From contig JAVHZZ010000005.1 of the NCBI GenBank assembly GCA_036250195.1, forward strand, positions 70,696,505 to 70,760,504: DNA of 64,000 nucleotides, given 5' to 3'. Positions within the stretch are counted from its first letter, which is position 1, and the number at the start of each line of letters is the position of its first letter. The DNA comes from Mixophyes australis (Eukaryota; Chordata; Amphibia; Anura; Limnodynastidae). A program made the translations under genes and the position numbers. This document shows, in pieces, positions 22,331 through 32,300 of this stretch. The notes below the pieces were generated by a model. That model was not told where the DNA came from. It searched no databases and worked only from the letters and a program-made list of their open reading frames with translations.

Positions 22331-24059
22331 TATAAATGAACGTGTGAGGCATTGGATTATATTTTCATCAAAATATTTAAGTTTGCAGCCCACGTCAGGG
22401 ATTTTCAATCCTACAAGTCCTACAGTGACTTCTTGCTTTAGAAAACACTGAAATTCAGTTAAAATCAAATGTACTCCCCTCTCATGCATGGAGGGTGACT
22501 CGCACACAGGCTGATGTGTAAATCACACCATAAGTCTTTTATCTAAAATTGCAAATAAGGTTTTGTGAACCTTTAGGAAATAAAACACAACATGAGACAC
22601 TTGCGCTTTCATCATCTAACATTCTGGGTTAACTTAATTACATTCTTATGTTAGTACCATTGTATCTTGAATGTGAGAAACCTTCTATTTTAATGTTATT
22701 ATTCCTGCTACAGATTAATTACCCTAATATCTCTCTTATCCACTTCTATATATAGTTTTTTCCAGAATATTTAAGGATATATTTAAGGATATAGGTGGCA
22801 TTATAGAGAACCACAAGTTACAAATGCGTAATTGTTTTTTGGATTAATGAAAAATGTATCAAGAAAAATTGACTTGTAGCTAGGATTGATACATGTTTTG
22901 TTTTTTTATTACAAACCTTTAACTTTGTTTTACTGAAAATACTTAATTGAATTCTCCAGTCTGACATCTGATATATATGCATACATGTCCCTTGGGTCAT
23001 TTCATTTAGAGATAGATAAAAGTTTAAATCTTGCTACTTCTATACTATGACTTAGGCTATTTCCAAGGAGAAAATACAGGACAGTATTGTTTCTCATTTT
23101 AACCTATAACTTATTATGATGTGTGCATAACTGGTGAACTTGGTTAAGGGGTCAGGCCGTGACTATTTGTACTTTTCATGTCTCAATTTGTGGAAAGGCC
23201 ATGTAGACCCAAGCCTAGGGTGACAGATTTGTATGAGTATCATTTTGCTCACTTTACACGCCATTGTGTTTTTCCTTGTTTTATTTAATACAAATGGGTT
23301 GCAGTGGGAATTGAAACAATGAAGAGATACAGGGGTCAGTCAGGCAGGGTGGGTAAGAGGCTAATCTGCCACATATCTTGAGGACCAGCAACAGGATGAG
23401 TGTTCAATTTGGCCAAACACATACATGCAGCACACAGGCCAAGCAGATGTATCTTTACTTTTCTTGCTGGAAACTAATTTAACAGAAGTCATTTTCTTTC
23501 TTTTTTTGTAAATTTGTTTGAGGTTTTTTTAAGGATGACAGAGGTCATTTTCTACCAACATGCCCGATAATGATTCAAATTATTTCAATCCAAATATTAT
23601 CAGCCATAGAAATGTTTTGGATCATCCCTTAATTGCCAAATGCCAGGTGTGATGTCATAGCATGTGTAGTACCTGAAATGTTGGGCAGCATCTTTCCAAG
23701 TTTCTGTATCAAGCCTCCTCAGGTCTTAGTTTGTTGCTGAGTTACTTGTTTTAGAATTTTCTGGACCTTTCCACCTACTCCCTGTATAAACTTTGTTTTC
23801 GCTTGACGAATTATTGTATCGATATCCTCTAAAATAGCTTTTATTTTGTTGTCTATCTCTATTACTAGACTTTCTGCTGACACATGTGTAGAACGAACCT
23901 TCTCACCATCTACCTTTATATAACCAGCTGGGTAAGACTTTTTCAGCCACAGGATCCTAATCTCAGAATGTGATATTTTAAAGAGACTCAGCCTTATATT
24001 TGGTTACTTCTTGTTTGAGAACTGTTCTCAAAGTCTAGGCATTTAGCTTTTATTATGTC
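22331..24059. other. Flanking DNA, nothing recognised
   Basis: About 1.7 kb of AT-rich DNA up to the insertion site of element A. No gene recognised. Confidence 0.45.
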
Positions 24060-24064
24060 ATATC
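24060..24064. other. Target-site duplication of element A (left)
   Basis: ATATC, identical to 37195-37199. A 5-bp duplication is the usual length for Ty3/gypsy integrases. Confidence 0.93.
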
Positions 24065-24860
24065 TGTTAGGGATCGCGGCCGCCGCGACTCTTCCGGGTT
24101 CTCTGGGGACGCCCCGTCTGTTGCTACGGCAACCGGGGCGTCACTTCCGGTTTCAGCATCCCGGTTGCCTGGGCAACAACCGGGACGCAGGGGAGCTTTG
24201 GCGCAGCGCCCGACCAGCTGTCAAACAGCCGGGCGCATGCGCATAGGGAAAGTATGAGACAGCCATGCAAGGCTGTTATAGATCAGTAATCAGGGTTGAT
24301 TAGAAACTTAGTTTGCCGCTGGCACACTGCCTTTTCCATTGGCTGCAGGCTCTGCAGTTTTATTATGTTGCAGCTGAGGACATTATGGGCTGTGTTCTGA
24401 TTGGCCATCAGCACTATTTAAGGCAGTGAGGACTGAACCTCACTCCTGGTTATAGCGTTCTGCCCTCAGTCCTGCTGCCTGCTTGGGCTATCTGTTTGGT
24501 TCTTGCTACCTTGGATTGACTACCCGTGTTTTGACCCCTGCTTGTTTTTGGACCTGTGAACCTTCTCTTCTGACCTCGACCTTTTTGCCTGGATTCCGGA
24601 TTTTGCTTCTTTGCCTGTGTGTCTGACCCTTCGCTTGTCTCTGGATATTGCATCTGTGCTTGTGACCTTTGACCTAGGATACTTCTTAACAACAGCCCGC
24701 CAATCACTCCACTCCTGGGTACTCCTTTAAGTCAGTATACGTTACTGGACCCTCGGTCGGCCCGCAGCCCAGTCTGTCCCCACCACTAGGGGCTCCAGCG
24801 AACACCGGGCCTTCAGAGTAGTCCCCGAGTTTCACTGTACTGGCTTGGGAGTTCCTAACA
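24065..24860 (+). repeat. 5' LTR of element A
   Basis: Begins TGTTAGGGATCGCGG and ends GTTCCTAACA. U3 begins with a very CpG-rich block containing a NotI-type GCGGCCGC. Inverted CCAAT motifs (ATTGG) lie near 24338 and 24400 and a CTATTTAAGG box at 24413-24422. I predict the transcript start near 24448, which would make U3 about 383 bp. No AATAAA was noticed in the LTR. Confidence 0.95.
24400..24454 (+). promoter_or_regulatory. Core promoter of element A and predicted transcript start
   Basis: ATTGG (inverted CCAAT) at 24400 and the TATA-like CTATTTAAGG at 24413 precede GGTTATA at 24448-24454. The start is placed at about 24448 by the usual 25-35 bp spacing and by complementarity of GGTTATA to the bases just after the LTR. 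Confidence 0.55.
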
Positions 24861-24861
24861 T

Positions 24862-24868
24862 TATAACC
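24862..24868 (+). promoter_or_regulatory. Putative self-primer binding site of element A
   Basis: TATAACC starts one base after the LTR end and is the exact complement of GGTTATA at 24448-24454, the predicted 5' end of the RNA. No TGG-initial sequence matching a tRNA 3' end lies at the normal position. In Tf1 the RNA's own 5' end primes reverse transcription; the same arrangement is inferred here. Confidence 0.6.
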
Positions 24869-24896
24869 GGCCAAGGAAGATTGGTATCATAAGGCC

Positions 24897-25769
24897 ATGG
24901 ACAGCGAGGAGTCGAATCTGTCCCCAGCCCAGATTCTGGCAAATCAGATACAGGCAATTTCCCAAGTGGTTCAGAATTTATCCCAGCGTCTGGTAGTCCA
25001 AAAAGGGGCTTCCAGAGACCTGCAGCTCCAGCAAGTCCCCGCTGGAGACACACCGGAGCCTAAGATGAACTTGCCTGACCGATTCTCTGGAAGCAGGTCA
25101 GCCTTCCGTAATTTCAAAGAGAGCTGCAAGTTGTACTTTCATCTGAAACCACGTTCCTCTGGTTCTGAACAACAAAGGGTAGGGATCATCATCTCTTTAC
25201 TCCAGGGTGACCCTCAGTCTTGGGCCTTCTCCTTGCCTTCAACAAGCCCAGCCTTGCAGTCCGTGGATGCCTTTTTCCAAGCTCTGGGGTTATTGTACGA
25301 TGACCCAGACAGGGTAGCCTCAGCTGAGTCTCATCTCCGAACGCTAAGGCAAGGACGTCACTCCGCGGAAGAGTATTGTGCGGAATTTCGGCGATGGTCC
25401 ACTGATAGTGCCTGGAACGATCCAGCATTGCGAAGTCAATTTCGCTTAGGACTTACCGAGCAGATTAAGGATTCCTTAGTCCAGTATCCGATATCCGACA
25501 CACTGGAGAAGTTGATGCAACTCGTTATAAAAATTGATCGTCAGATCAGAGAAAGGAAGACTGAACGGGAGTCCTCTGCTCCTATGGACGTTTTCGCTAG
25601 CTTCGATAACAATTTGCCCGATTCCTCTGAACCCATGCAGTTGGACGCTTACCGCTTGCCTCCGGAGGAACGCTCCAGAAGACGCTCACTAGGCCTGTGT
25701 ATGTATTGTGGTCAACCAGGCCACTTAGTTCGTTCATGTCCCAACAAACCGGGAAACTCCAAAGCCTAA
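24897..25769 (+). CDS. Gag polyprotein of element A
   Basis: 290 codons, start at the first ATG of the leader (36 nt after the LTR). It encodes the structural protein that forms the retrotransposon particle. After a short N-terminal helix (IQAISQVVQNLSQRLV) come the capsid-like core motifs FSGSRSAFRNFKESCKLYF and FRLGLTEQIKDSLVQYPISD. A CX2CX4HX4C zinc knuckle (CMYCGQPGHLVRSC, 25698-25739) precedes the stop. This layout is that of sushi-class Gag, the ancestor of domesticated mammalian PEG10/RTL proteins. The frame is open from end to end. It overlaps pol, which lies in the -1 frame; GGGAAAC at 25751-25757 is in the correct phase for slippage. Confidence 0.92.
   Translation: MDSEESNLSPAQILANQIQAISQVVQNLSQRLVVQKGASRDLQLQQVPAGDTPEPKMNLPDRFSGSRSAFRNFKESCKLYFHLKPRSSGSEQQRVGIIISLLQGDPQSWAFSLPSTSPALQSVDAFFQALGLLYDDPDRVASAESHLRTLRQGRHSAEEYCAEFRRWSTDSAWNDPALRSQFRLGLTEQIKDSLVQYPISDTLEKLMQLVIKIDRQIRERKTERESSAPMDVFASFDNNLPDSSEPMQLDAYRLPPEERSRRRSLGLCMYCGQPGHLVRSCPNKPGNSKA
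25751..25757 (+). promoter_or_regulatory. -1 frameshift slippery site, element A gag/pol
   Basis: G GGA AAC in the gag phase, five codons before and including the gag region that ends at 25769. The pol frame is -1 relative to gag. GGGAAAC is the heptamer known from the sushi-derived PEG10 gene. A downstream structure was not tested. Confidence 0.8.
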
Positions 25770-26803
25770 GTGCAGGTGAAGAGGTGCGCTTGGGTCTTCA
25801 GATTACCTCTTCAGAAAATTCTTTATTAGTCCCTGGACGTCTAACTTTCCGTGGGAGATCCATGGACCTGAAAGCTTTTCTTGACAGTGGTGTGGCTGGT
25901 AATTTCCTGGATATACATTTGGCTCAGACGCTTGATATTCCGCATATCAAGTTAGGATCAAGCATCACCACGTGTGGTTTGGATGGTAACCCCTTGCCTG
26001 GGGGGAGGATTCTCGCTAGGACTCCAATGGTTCGGTTGTCTGTAGGAGACCCCCATACGGAGGAACTCTCCTTCTATCTTATTACTTGTCCCTCTGCTCC
26101 TTTGATATTGAGGTATCCCTGGCTTCGCAGTCATAATCCCCTTATTGACTGGAAAAGTGGAGAGATTATTCGTTGGAGTTCCGAGTGTTCCACGTCTTGC
26201 TTGACCCTGCCGATTAGAATCCTACAGCCTAGTCCAGACTTTTTGCCGGTACCCTACCAGGACTTCACTGATGTGTTCTGCAAAAAGAAAGCTGATTCCC
26301 TTCCACCACATCGAGAATATGACTGCGCCTTTGATTTAGTCCCGGGTTCCAAGTTGCCCAAAGGGCGGTTATACTCCTTGTCCATTCTGGAGACTCAGGT
26401 CATGGAGCTATACGTAGAGGAAAACCTGAAAAAGGGATTCATACATCCTTCTAAATCTCCCGTAGGCGCAGGTTGCTTTTTCGTGTCAAAAAAAGAAGTC
26501 TTAGACCGTGCATTGATTTCCGTGGACTGAATAACATCACTATTAAGAATATGCACCCGTTACCGTTGATTTCGGTGTTGTTTGATCAATTAAAATCTGC
26601 CACTATATTTTCGAAGATTGACCTCAGAGGGGCTTACAATCTTATTCGAATCAAGAAAGGGGATGAGTGGAAGACCGCTTTCAATACCCAGTCGGGACAT
26701 TATGAATATCTCGTGATGCCATTCGAGTTATGCAACGCTCTGGCGGTTTTCCAGGACCTGATCAACGATGTTTTACGAGAGTTTCTGGGTAAAACAGTAG
26801 TTG
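25758..26803 (+). pseudogene. Element A pol, N-terminal half: protease and start of reverse transcriptase
   Basis: The -1 frame after the slippery site encodes an aspartic protease with FLDSGVAGNFLD (catalytic Asp-Ser-Gly), then the pre-RT region with PPHREYDCAFDLVPGS and [12 protein letters not shown]. Near 26495 the frame shifts, consistent with net loss of one base modulo three where related elements have KKDGSLRP. The other frame continues [17 protein letters not shown] and ends in the fingers/palm motif [20 protein letters not shown]. Canonical Gly and Pro of MPFGLCNAPAVFQ are changed to Glu and Leu. The half gene stops at 26803 where element B was inserted, just before the catalytic YLDD codons. 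Confidence 0.88.
26799..26803. other. Target-site duplication of element B (left)
   Basis: AGTTG, repeated at 34114-34118. Confidence 0.92.
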
Positions 26804-26947
26804 TGTCACTCACCGGACCGTGAGTGCCTCTTCTTCTGTTATTAGGAACCGTGGCCGTCCGCCATCCTGATGGTCTGCGCATGCGCAGCCTCTATGAACC
26901 CTTCAGACCTGTTGCTTTTAGTTAATTGGTTGATCAGGCAACACTCC

Positions 26948-26989
26948 CTATTTAAAGCACCTGTGGTCATTACCTCGTTGCCTGTTCTT
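26948..26989 (+). promoter_or_regulatory. Core promoter of element B and predicted transcript start
   Basis: TATA-like CTATTTAAAG at 26948 lies 32 bp before GCCTGTTCTT (26980-26989). That decamer is the exact complement of the sequence two bases after the LTR end, which supports a start at about 26980. Confidence 0.6.
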
Positions 26990-27014
26990 GGAGTCTCATT
27001 CCCTGTGAGTCTCT

Positions 27015-27420
27015 GAAGGTGTTCCTGTGTTTCTCCTCGTGTCTTCAGTTCCAGCTGATTCCTCACTTTTGCATTGTCGGTTTCCAGACCGCTTCAACTC
27101 TCCTGTGTTTCATCGTGTCTTCAGTTCTAGCTGATTCCTGACTATTGCATTACCGGTTCCCAGACCGCTTCAACTCTCCTGTGTTTCATCGTGTCTTCAG
27201 TCCCAGCTGATTCCTGACTATTGCATTACGGGTTCCCAGACCGCTTCAACTCTCCTGTGTTTCATCGTGTCTTCAGTCCCAGCTGATTCCTGACTATTGC
27301 ATTGCCGGTTTCCAGACCGCTTCAACTCTCCTGTGTTTCATCGTGTCTTCAGCCCCAGCTGATTCCTGACTATTGCATTGCCGGTTTCCAGACCGCTTCA
27401 ACTCTCCTGTGTTTCATTGT
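27015..27420 (+). repeat. 76-bp tandem array in the 5' LTR of B (five units)
   Basis: GCTTCAACTCTCCTGTGTTT recurs at 27091, 27167, 27243, 27319 and 27395, an exact 76-bp period. The 3' LTR has four units, which accounts exactly for the 76-bp length difference between the LTRs. Confidence 0.95.
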
Positions 27421-27875
27421 GTCTTCAGTTCCTGCTGATTTCTGCAAGAATCATCATTGCTCCACTCGTGTCAAGTTCTCTGCCTGTGTGCTACACAGAC
27501 ACGGATTACCGCTACCACTCTCCTGTGGTCTCTACTCGTGTCGGCGTTCAGCCGCTCAGCTATCCCTGTGTTTCTCTCGCGACAGCCTGCTCAACTGAAT
27601 CGCGGTATGCTTACCTTCTATTGACTTTACTAGTTTATTGCATATCCGCTTGGACTGTGTCCTGCTCATCTACGGAGTCCTCTATCTTAAGAAGATATAG
27701 ATGCTATTGACTTTGTCTCTTTTGACCTGGATCTCAGTAGTGACTTTGTATCTCTCAAGCAGCGCTTGTCATTTGCTATTGTATTGTTTATACCATTTGG
27801 AATCAAGTTCCTTGTGCTCTCTGTGTTACCTTCTATGTTCCACTCATCTACACTAGTGCCTATCCTCACTTATAG

Positions 27876-28144
27876 CAGTGGTACAACTTGCTGAACGCAG
27901 ACCACTGACTCCCAGTTTCCTATTGGCACCAGTTACAAGTTTCCTCACTATAAGCAGTGGTACAACTTGCTGTACGCAGACCACTGACTTCCCTAGTACC
28001 TACTTGCACCTGGAACCAGTCCCATCACTACAAGCAGTGGTACAACTTGCTGTACGCAGACCACTGACTTCACTACCTCCTATCTATTCCTGGACAACTC
28101 CTCTCACTATAGCAGTGGTACAACTTGCTGTACGCAGACCACTG
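27876..28144 (+). repeat. Four hairpin repeats in the 5' LTR of B
   Basis: Four 32-bp units (27876, 27955, 28035, 28113) start CAGTGGTACAACTTGC and end ACCACTG. Outer arms CAGTGGT/ACCACTG and inner arms GTACA/TGTAC can both pair. The first unit has AAC where the others have TAC. The spacers between units are unrelated in sequence, so the hairpin core is the conserved part. Confidence 0.88.
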
Positions 28145-28370
28145 ACTTTCCTCACGTCTTCACGTCCATCAAGATCCTCGTGTTCATATTGTCTAATCCA
28201 TAACCAGTTGCTGCTAGTCATAGACTTTCCTTTAGCATCCTCTCACCATCTGCTGATTCTTCTATTCTGCTAGTCACCCTACTATCAGAGGACCACTGTG
28301 TGTATACACTACTCTGGTAAGACTACATCTGGTGATATCCTGGGCAAAGACTCCTAGTGCCCGTGACAGT

Positions 28371-28380
28371 AAGAACAGGC
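28371..28380 (+). promoter_or_regulatory. Putative self-primer binding site of element B
   Basis: AAGAACAGGC, two bases after the LTR end, is a perfect 10-base complement of GCCTGTTCTT at 26980-26989. No tRNA-type TGG primer site is present. The gag ATG follows one base later. Confidence 0.72.
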
Positions 28381-28381
28381 C

Positions 28382-29314
28382 ATGACAGACCCAGGATCGG
28401 AACCATCAGCTAAAGAGATGCTGCAGTATCTGGTTACCCGAATTGAACAACAGGATGTTCGCCAACAATAGTTGCTGCAATGTTATCAGACTTTAGCCTC
28501 CCAAGGAACTTCTGTGCAAAATACCGCAGCCACTGTTGATACTCCTGTGTCATCACCTGTTTCCCCAGTGCCATCCCAGGTGTCTACTGCTTCCACGATA
28601 CACCTGCCTACTCCTTCAAAATATGATGGAGACCCCAAAACATGTAGTGGTCTTCTGAATCAATGCTCTGTCCATTTTGAGCTTCAACCTCACAATTTCT
28701 CTACTCATCGTTCCAGAGTGGCCTATCTCATCTCCTTGTTTTCCGGACAGGCTCTTGCATGGGCTTCCCCTCTGTGGGAAAGAAATTATCCATTGTTACA
28801 AGATAGTGCCAAATTTATTTCCATGTTTCGAAGTGTATTTGATGAACCTGGTCGTGTTATCTCTGCCGCATCCAGCATCCTCCGTCTACCGCAAGGATCT
28901 CGCACTGTAGCTCAGTACGTCATTCAATTTCGGATACTAGCCTCTGAACTTCAGTGGAACACTGAAGCCTTGATTGACTCCTTCTGGCTGGGGCTTTCGG
29001 ATAAAATTAAAGATGCACTGACCTCACAAGAATTACCCTCTTCCTTGGAGGATTTGATTTCTCTTTGCCATCGTGTGGACATGAGATTTCGTGAGAGAGA
29101 TTCTGAAAAAACAAATTCCTATAAAGCACCTCTTCGCTCAGGACCTCAAGTTCGTTAAGCTCCATCTCCAGTAGTACCTATGGAGATAGGTCGCTCCAAA
29201 TTAACTTTAGAGGAAAGAGACCGAAGAGTAAAAAATAGACTTTGTATCTATTGTGCTGATTCTACTCACATGCTCAACTCATGTCCTAAAAAGTCGGGAA
29301 ATGCCAGGCCCTAA
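28382..29314 (+). pseudogene. Gag of element B with two nonsense codons
   Basis: Starts MTDPGSEPSAKEMLQYLVTR at the first ATG after the LTR. A TAG interrupts it at 28469-28471, where the context (QQDVRQQ then LLQCYQ) suggests a lost Gln codon. The frame then runs through the capsid-like core (FEVYL is not in this frame; the true core has KFISMFRSVFDEPGRVISAA and FWLGLSDKIKDALTSQELPS). A TAA at 29156-29158 breaks it again. Past it, the same frame keeps a zinc knuckle CIYCADSTHMLNSC (29243-29284, CX2CX4HX4C) and ends at 29312-29314. The frame before, between and after the stops is otherwise intact, so both mutations look recent. Confidence 0.88.
29296..29302 (+). promoter_or_regulatory. -1 frameshift slippery site, element B gag/pol
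   Basis: G GGA AAT in gag phase, four codons before the gag terminator; pol is open in the -1 frame from this point. It corresponds in position to GGGAAAC of element A. Confidence 0.7.
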
Positions 29315-32300
29315 CCAGTTATGGAGAGGTGAAGTTAGGGTTCCTGGAGTCCTCTCCAAGTTCCACGAAATTAAAAGTTTGTGCTTTTGATGTTACCGTT
29401 TCCTTTGCTACCAAATCCTTTGTGTCTCAAGCACTTATTGATTGTGGAGCTGCAGGAAATTTTATTTCTAAATCCCTCATGAACCAATGGTCCCTACCAG
29501 TGGTTTCTTTAAAGGTACCTATTACCGTTACTGCTATCGATGGATCACATATTATTAATGGTCTCATTACTCAGAGTACGTCTCTAATAACTCTTCAAAT
29601 TGGAGCCTTACATCAGGAAAAAATGTCATTCCTAATTCTTCCTGTTACTACCAGTCCTATTGTTCTAGGCCTTCCATGGCTTCAACTGCATTCTCCTCAG
29701 ATTGACTGGAACACTCCTCAAGTTACGTCTTGGGGGCCTGAGTGTCATCATCGTTGCCTTACTCAAGTTGTTCCACTCAAGATGCAGCAATCCTCCATTT
29801 CACCGTGTCCACCGGGTCTTCCTCCTCAGTATGCTTCCTTTGCCAATGTATTTGATAAGCTTCAGTCTGAACGTCTTCCTCCTCACCGTTCTTGGGACTG
29901 TCCGATTGATCTTCAACCCGGCAGGACTCCTCCTAGGGGTCGTGTGTATCCACTTTCTTTACCGGAGACTCAAGCTACATCTGAGTATATCAAAGAGTAT
30001 ATCCAACGAGAATTTATTGGACCTTCTTCCTCTCCCGCTGGAGCCGGATTCTTCTTCGTGAAAAAGAAGGATGGGTCATTACGTCCTTGTATTGATTTTC
30101 GTGGTCTCAACGCCATTACCATCAAAAATCGGTATCCCATTCCATTAATTACTGAGCTTTTTGATCGTATCAAGGGAGCCCGGATCTATACCAAGTTGGA
30201 TCTCCGTGGTGCTTATAATTTAATTCGAATCAGGTCCGGTGACGAATGGAAGACAGCTTTTAACACCAGAGATGGGCATTATGAGTATTTAGTTATGCCC
30301 TTCGGGTTGTGTAACGCCCCCGCTGTTTTCCAGGGTTTCATTAATGAGATCTTCCGGGACTTGTTATATGTTTGTGTCGTCGTCTATCTGGACGACATAT
30401 TAATCTTTTCTCAGGACCTGCCTTCTCATCATCAACACGTGGCAGAAGTCCTTTCCAGACTCCGAAGAAATTCGTTATTCTGCAAGTTAGAAAAATGTTC
30501 ATTCGAGTTGCCCCAGATTCCATTTCTGGGATATATTGTCTCCGGAGTCGGTCCTCAGATGGATCCAGAAAAGGTGTATGCTGTATTACATTGGCCTCAA
30601 CCAACTACTCTTCGTGCAATTCAGCGTTTTTTAGGTTTTGCTAATTATTACAGACGCTTCATCCAAGATTTTTCCTCGATTGCATCTCCTATTGTGGCCC
30701 TAACCCGTAAAGGGGCTAATACTAAACTATGGTCCTCCGAGGCCCTTCAAGCTTTTCAGTTTCTCAAAGAGTCCTTTTCCTCCGCTCCTGTTCTTCGACA
30801 GCATGATGTGACGCTTCCCTTCTTCCTAGAGGTAGACGCCTCTAATGTTGGCTTAGGAGCCATTCTATCCCAAAGATCGGAGCAACAAAAATTTCATCCT
30901 TGTGCCTTTTACTCTCGGGGCCTTCTACCTGCAGAGAAGAATTATACCATCGGGGACAAGGAGTTGCTGGCTATAAAAGCAGCATTAGAGGAGTGGAGAT
31001 ATTTGTTGGAGGGAGCTCGCCATCCTGTGACAATTTTTACAGATCATAAAAATTTGTCATATTTACAGTCTGCTCAATGTTTGAATCCTGGTCAAGCAAG
31101 ATGGTCTCTTTTCTTTTCTCGTTTTGAACTCATTATAACCTTCAAACCAGCTGCTAAAAATAAAAAAGCAGACGCCCTATCTCGGGCATTCGTGACGTCC
31201 TCAGACGTTGAGTATGGTCCTAACCACTCAATATTAGATCCCAAATGTGTTTCTCTGGCCGCTTCTTCCACTAAGGTGCTACCATTTGGGAAAACTCTCG
31301 TGCCTCCATCCCTTAGGAAGAAAATCCTGTCGTGGTTTCATTCTTCATGTTTTTCTGGACATGCTGGTGAACGCAAGACTTTCGAAATTCTTTCTCGTAG
31401 TTACTGGTGGCCCTCCATGAGGAAAGTTGTCAAAGATTTTGTGGCTGTCTGTGAATTGTGTTCCCAGTTCAAGACTTCCCGCAGAACACCGGCGGGTCTA
31501 CTTCAACCACTACCCATTCCTTCCAAGCCTTGGACCCATATTAGTATGGACTTTGTTACTGATCTTCCTCCTAGTAAAAAGTGTAATACAATTTGGGTAG
31601 TGGTAGATAGATTTTCGAAGATGGCACATTTTGTTCCTTTGACCAGTTTACCTTCTTCATCTACCCTGGCTGATCATTTCATTAAAGAGAATTTCTGTAT
31701 TTATGGATGTCCTTCAGAGATCGTTTCAGATAGAGGGGTGCAGTTTGTTTCCAGATTCTGGCGAGCCCTTTGTAAGACCTTGGGTATTCGATTATCACTC
31801 TCATCTTCCTACCATCCTCAATCAAACGGACAGACCGAGAGGGTCAATCAAGATCTTGAGACTTTCATAAGGATGTTCTCTTCAGCCAACCAAGATAACT
31901 GGCTAGATTTGCTTCCATGGGCTGAATTCGCCCATAACAACATGTATCATGAGTCATCTTCTAAAACTCCATTTTTTGTGGTTTACGGTCACCATCCTTC
32001 TTTTCCGGAATTTCCTGCCCTCCCGCCCACCCAAGTTCCTGCTGTAGAGACTGTTTGTCAGACCTTCAAAAATATTTGGTCTCAGGTCAAAACCTGTTTA
32101 AAGAAGACATCTGCCAGATATAAGTCCTTTGCAGATAAAAAGAGACGGGCTATTCCACCACTTAAAATTGGAGATCGTGTATGGCTATCAACCAAAAATA
32201 TTCGTTTGAAGGTCCCATCTATGAAGTTCGCTCCTCGTTTTATTGGTCCACATAGGATCATTCAAGTGATAAACCCAGTTTGTTTCAAACTTCTACTACC

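Larger units (their letters stand above)
26804..28368 (+). repeat. 5' LTR of element B
   Basis: 1565 bp, TGTCACTCACC...GTGCCCGTGACA. A CTATTTAAAG box at 26948-26957 is followed by the predicted transcript start near 26980. Then come five tandem 76-bp units (about 27015-27420) and four hairpin-forming repeats (27876-28144). Frames read across this LTR are repeat products and not genes. Confidence 0.95.

Noticed and set aside
24450..24707. 85-codon minus-strand frame in the LTR of A, repeated at 36784-37041
   Set aside because: Duplicated only because the LTR is duplicated; composition is low-complexity and no start context or motif supports it.
24882..24900. TGGTATCATAAGGCC as a tRNA-Met-like primer binding site for element A
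   Set aside because: It starts 21 bases after the LTR end, whereas primer sites normally lie within a few bases, and the match to known tRNA-Met sites stops after 8 bases. The self-priming pair fits better.
27302..27869. Open frames of 60-110 codons on both strands within the 5' LTR of B (and the same at 33047-33614)
   Set aside because: They are translations of the tandem repeats, appear in both LTRs and lack any protein motif.
27867..28150. AAGCAGTGGTA in the B LTR resembles the start of a common cDNA template-switch adapter
   Set aside because: It occurs in both LTRs at matching places, continues differently from the adapter after 11 bases and is embedded in genuine repeat sequence, so it is not contamination.
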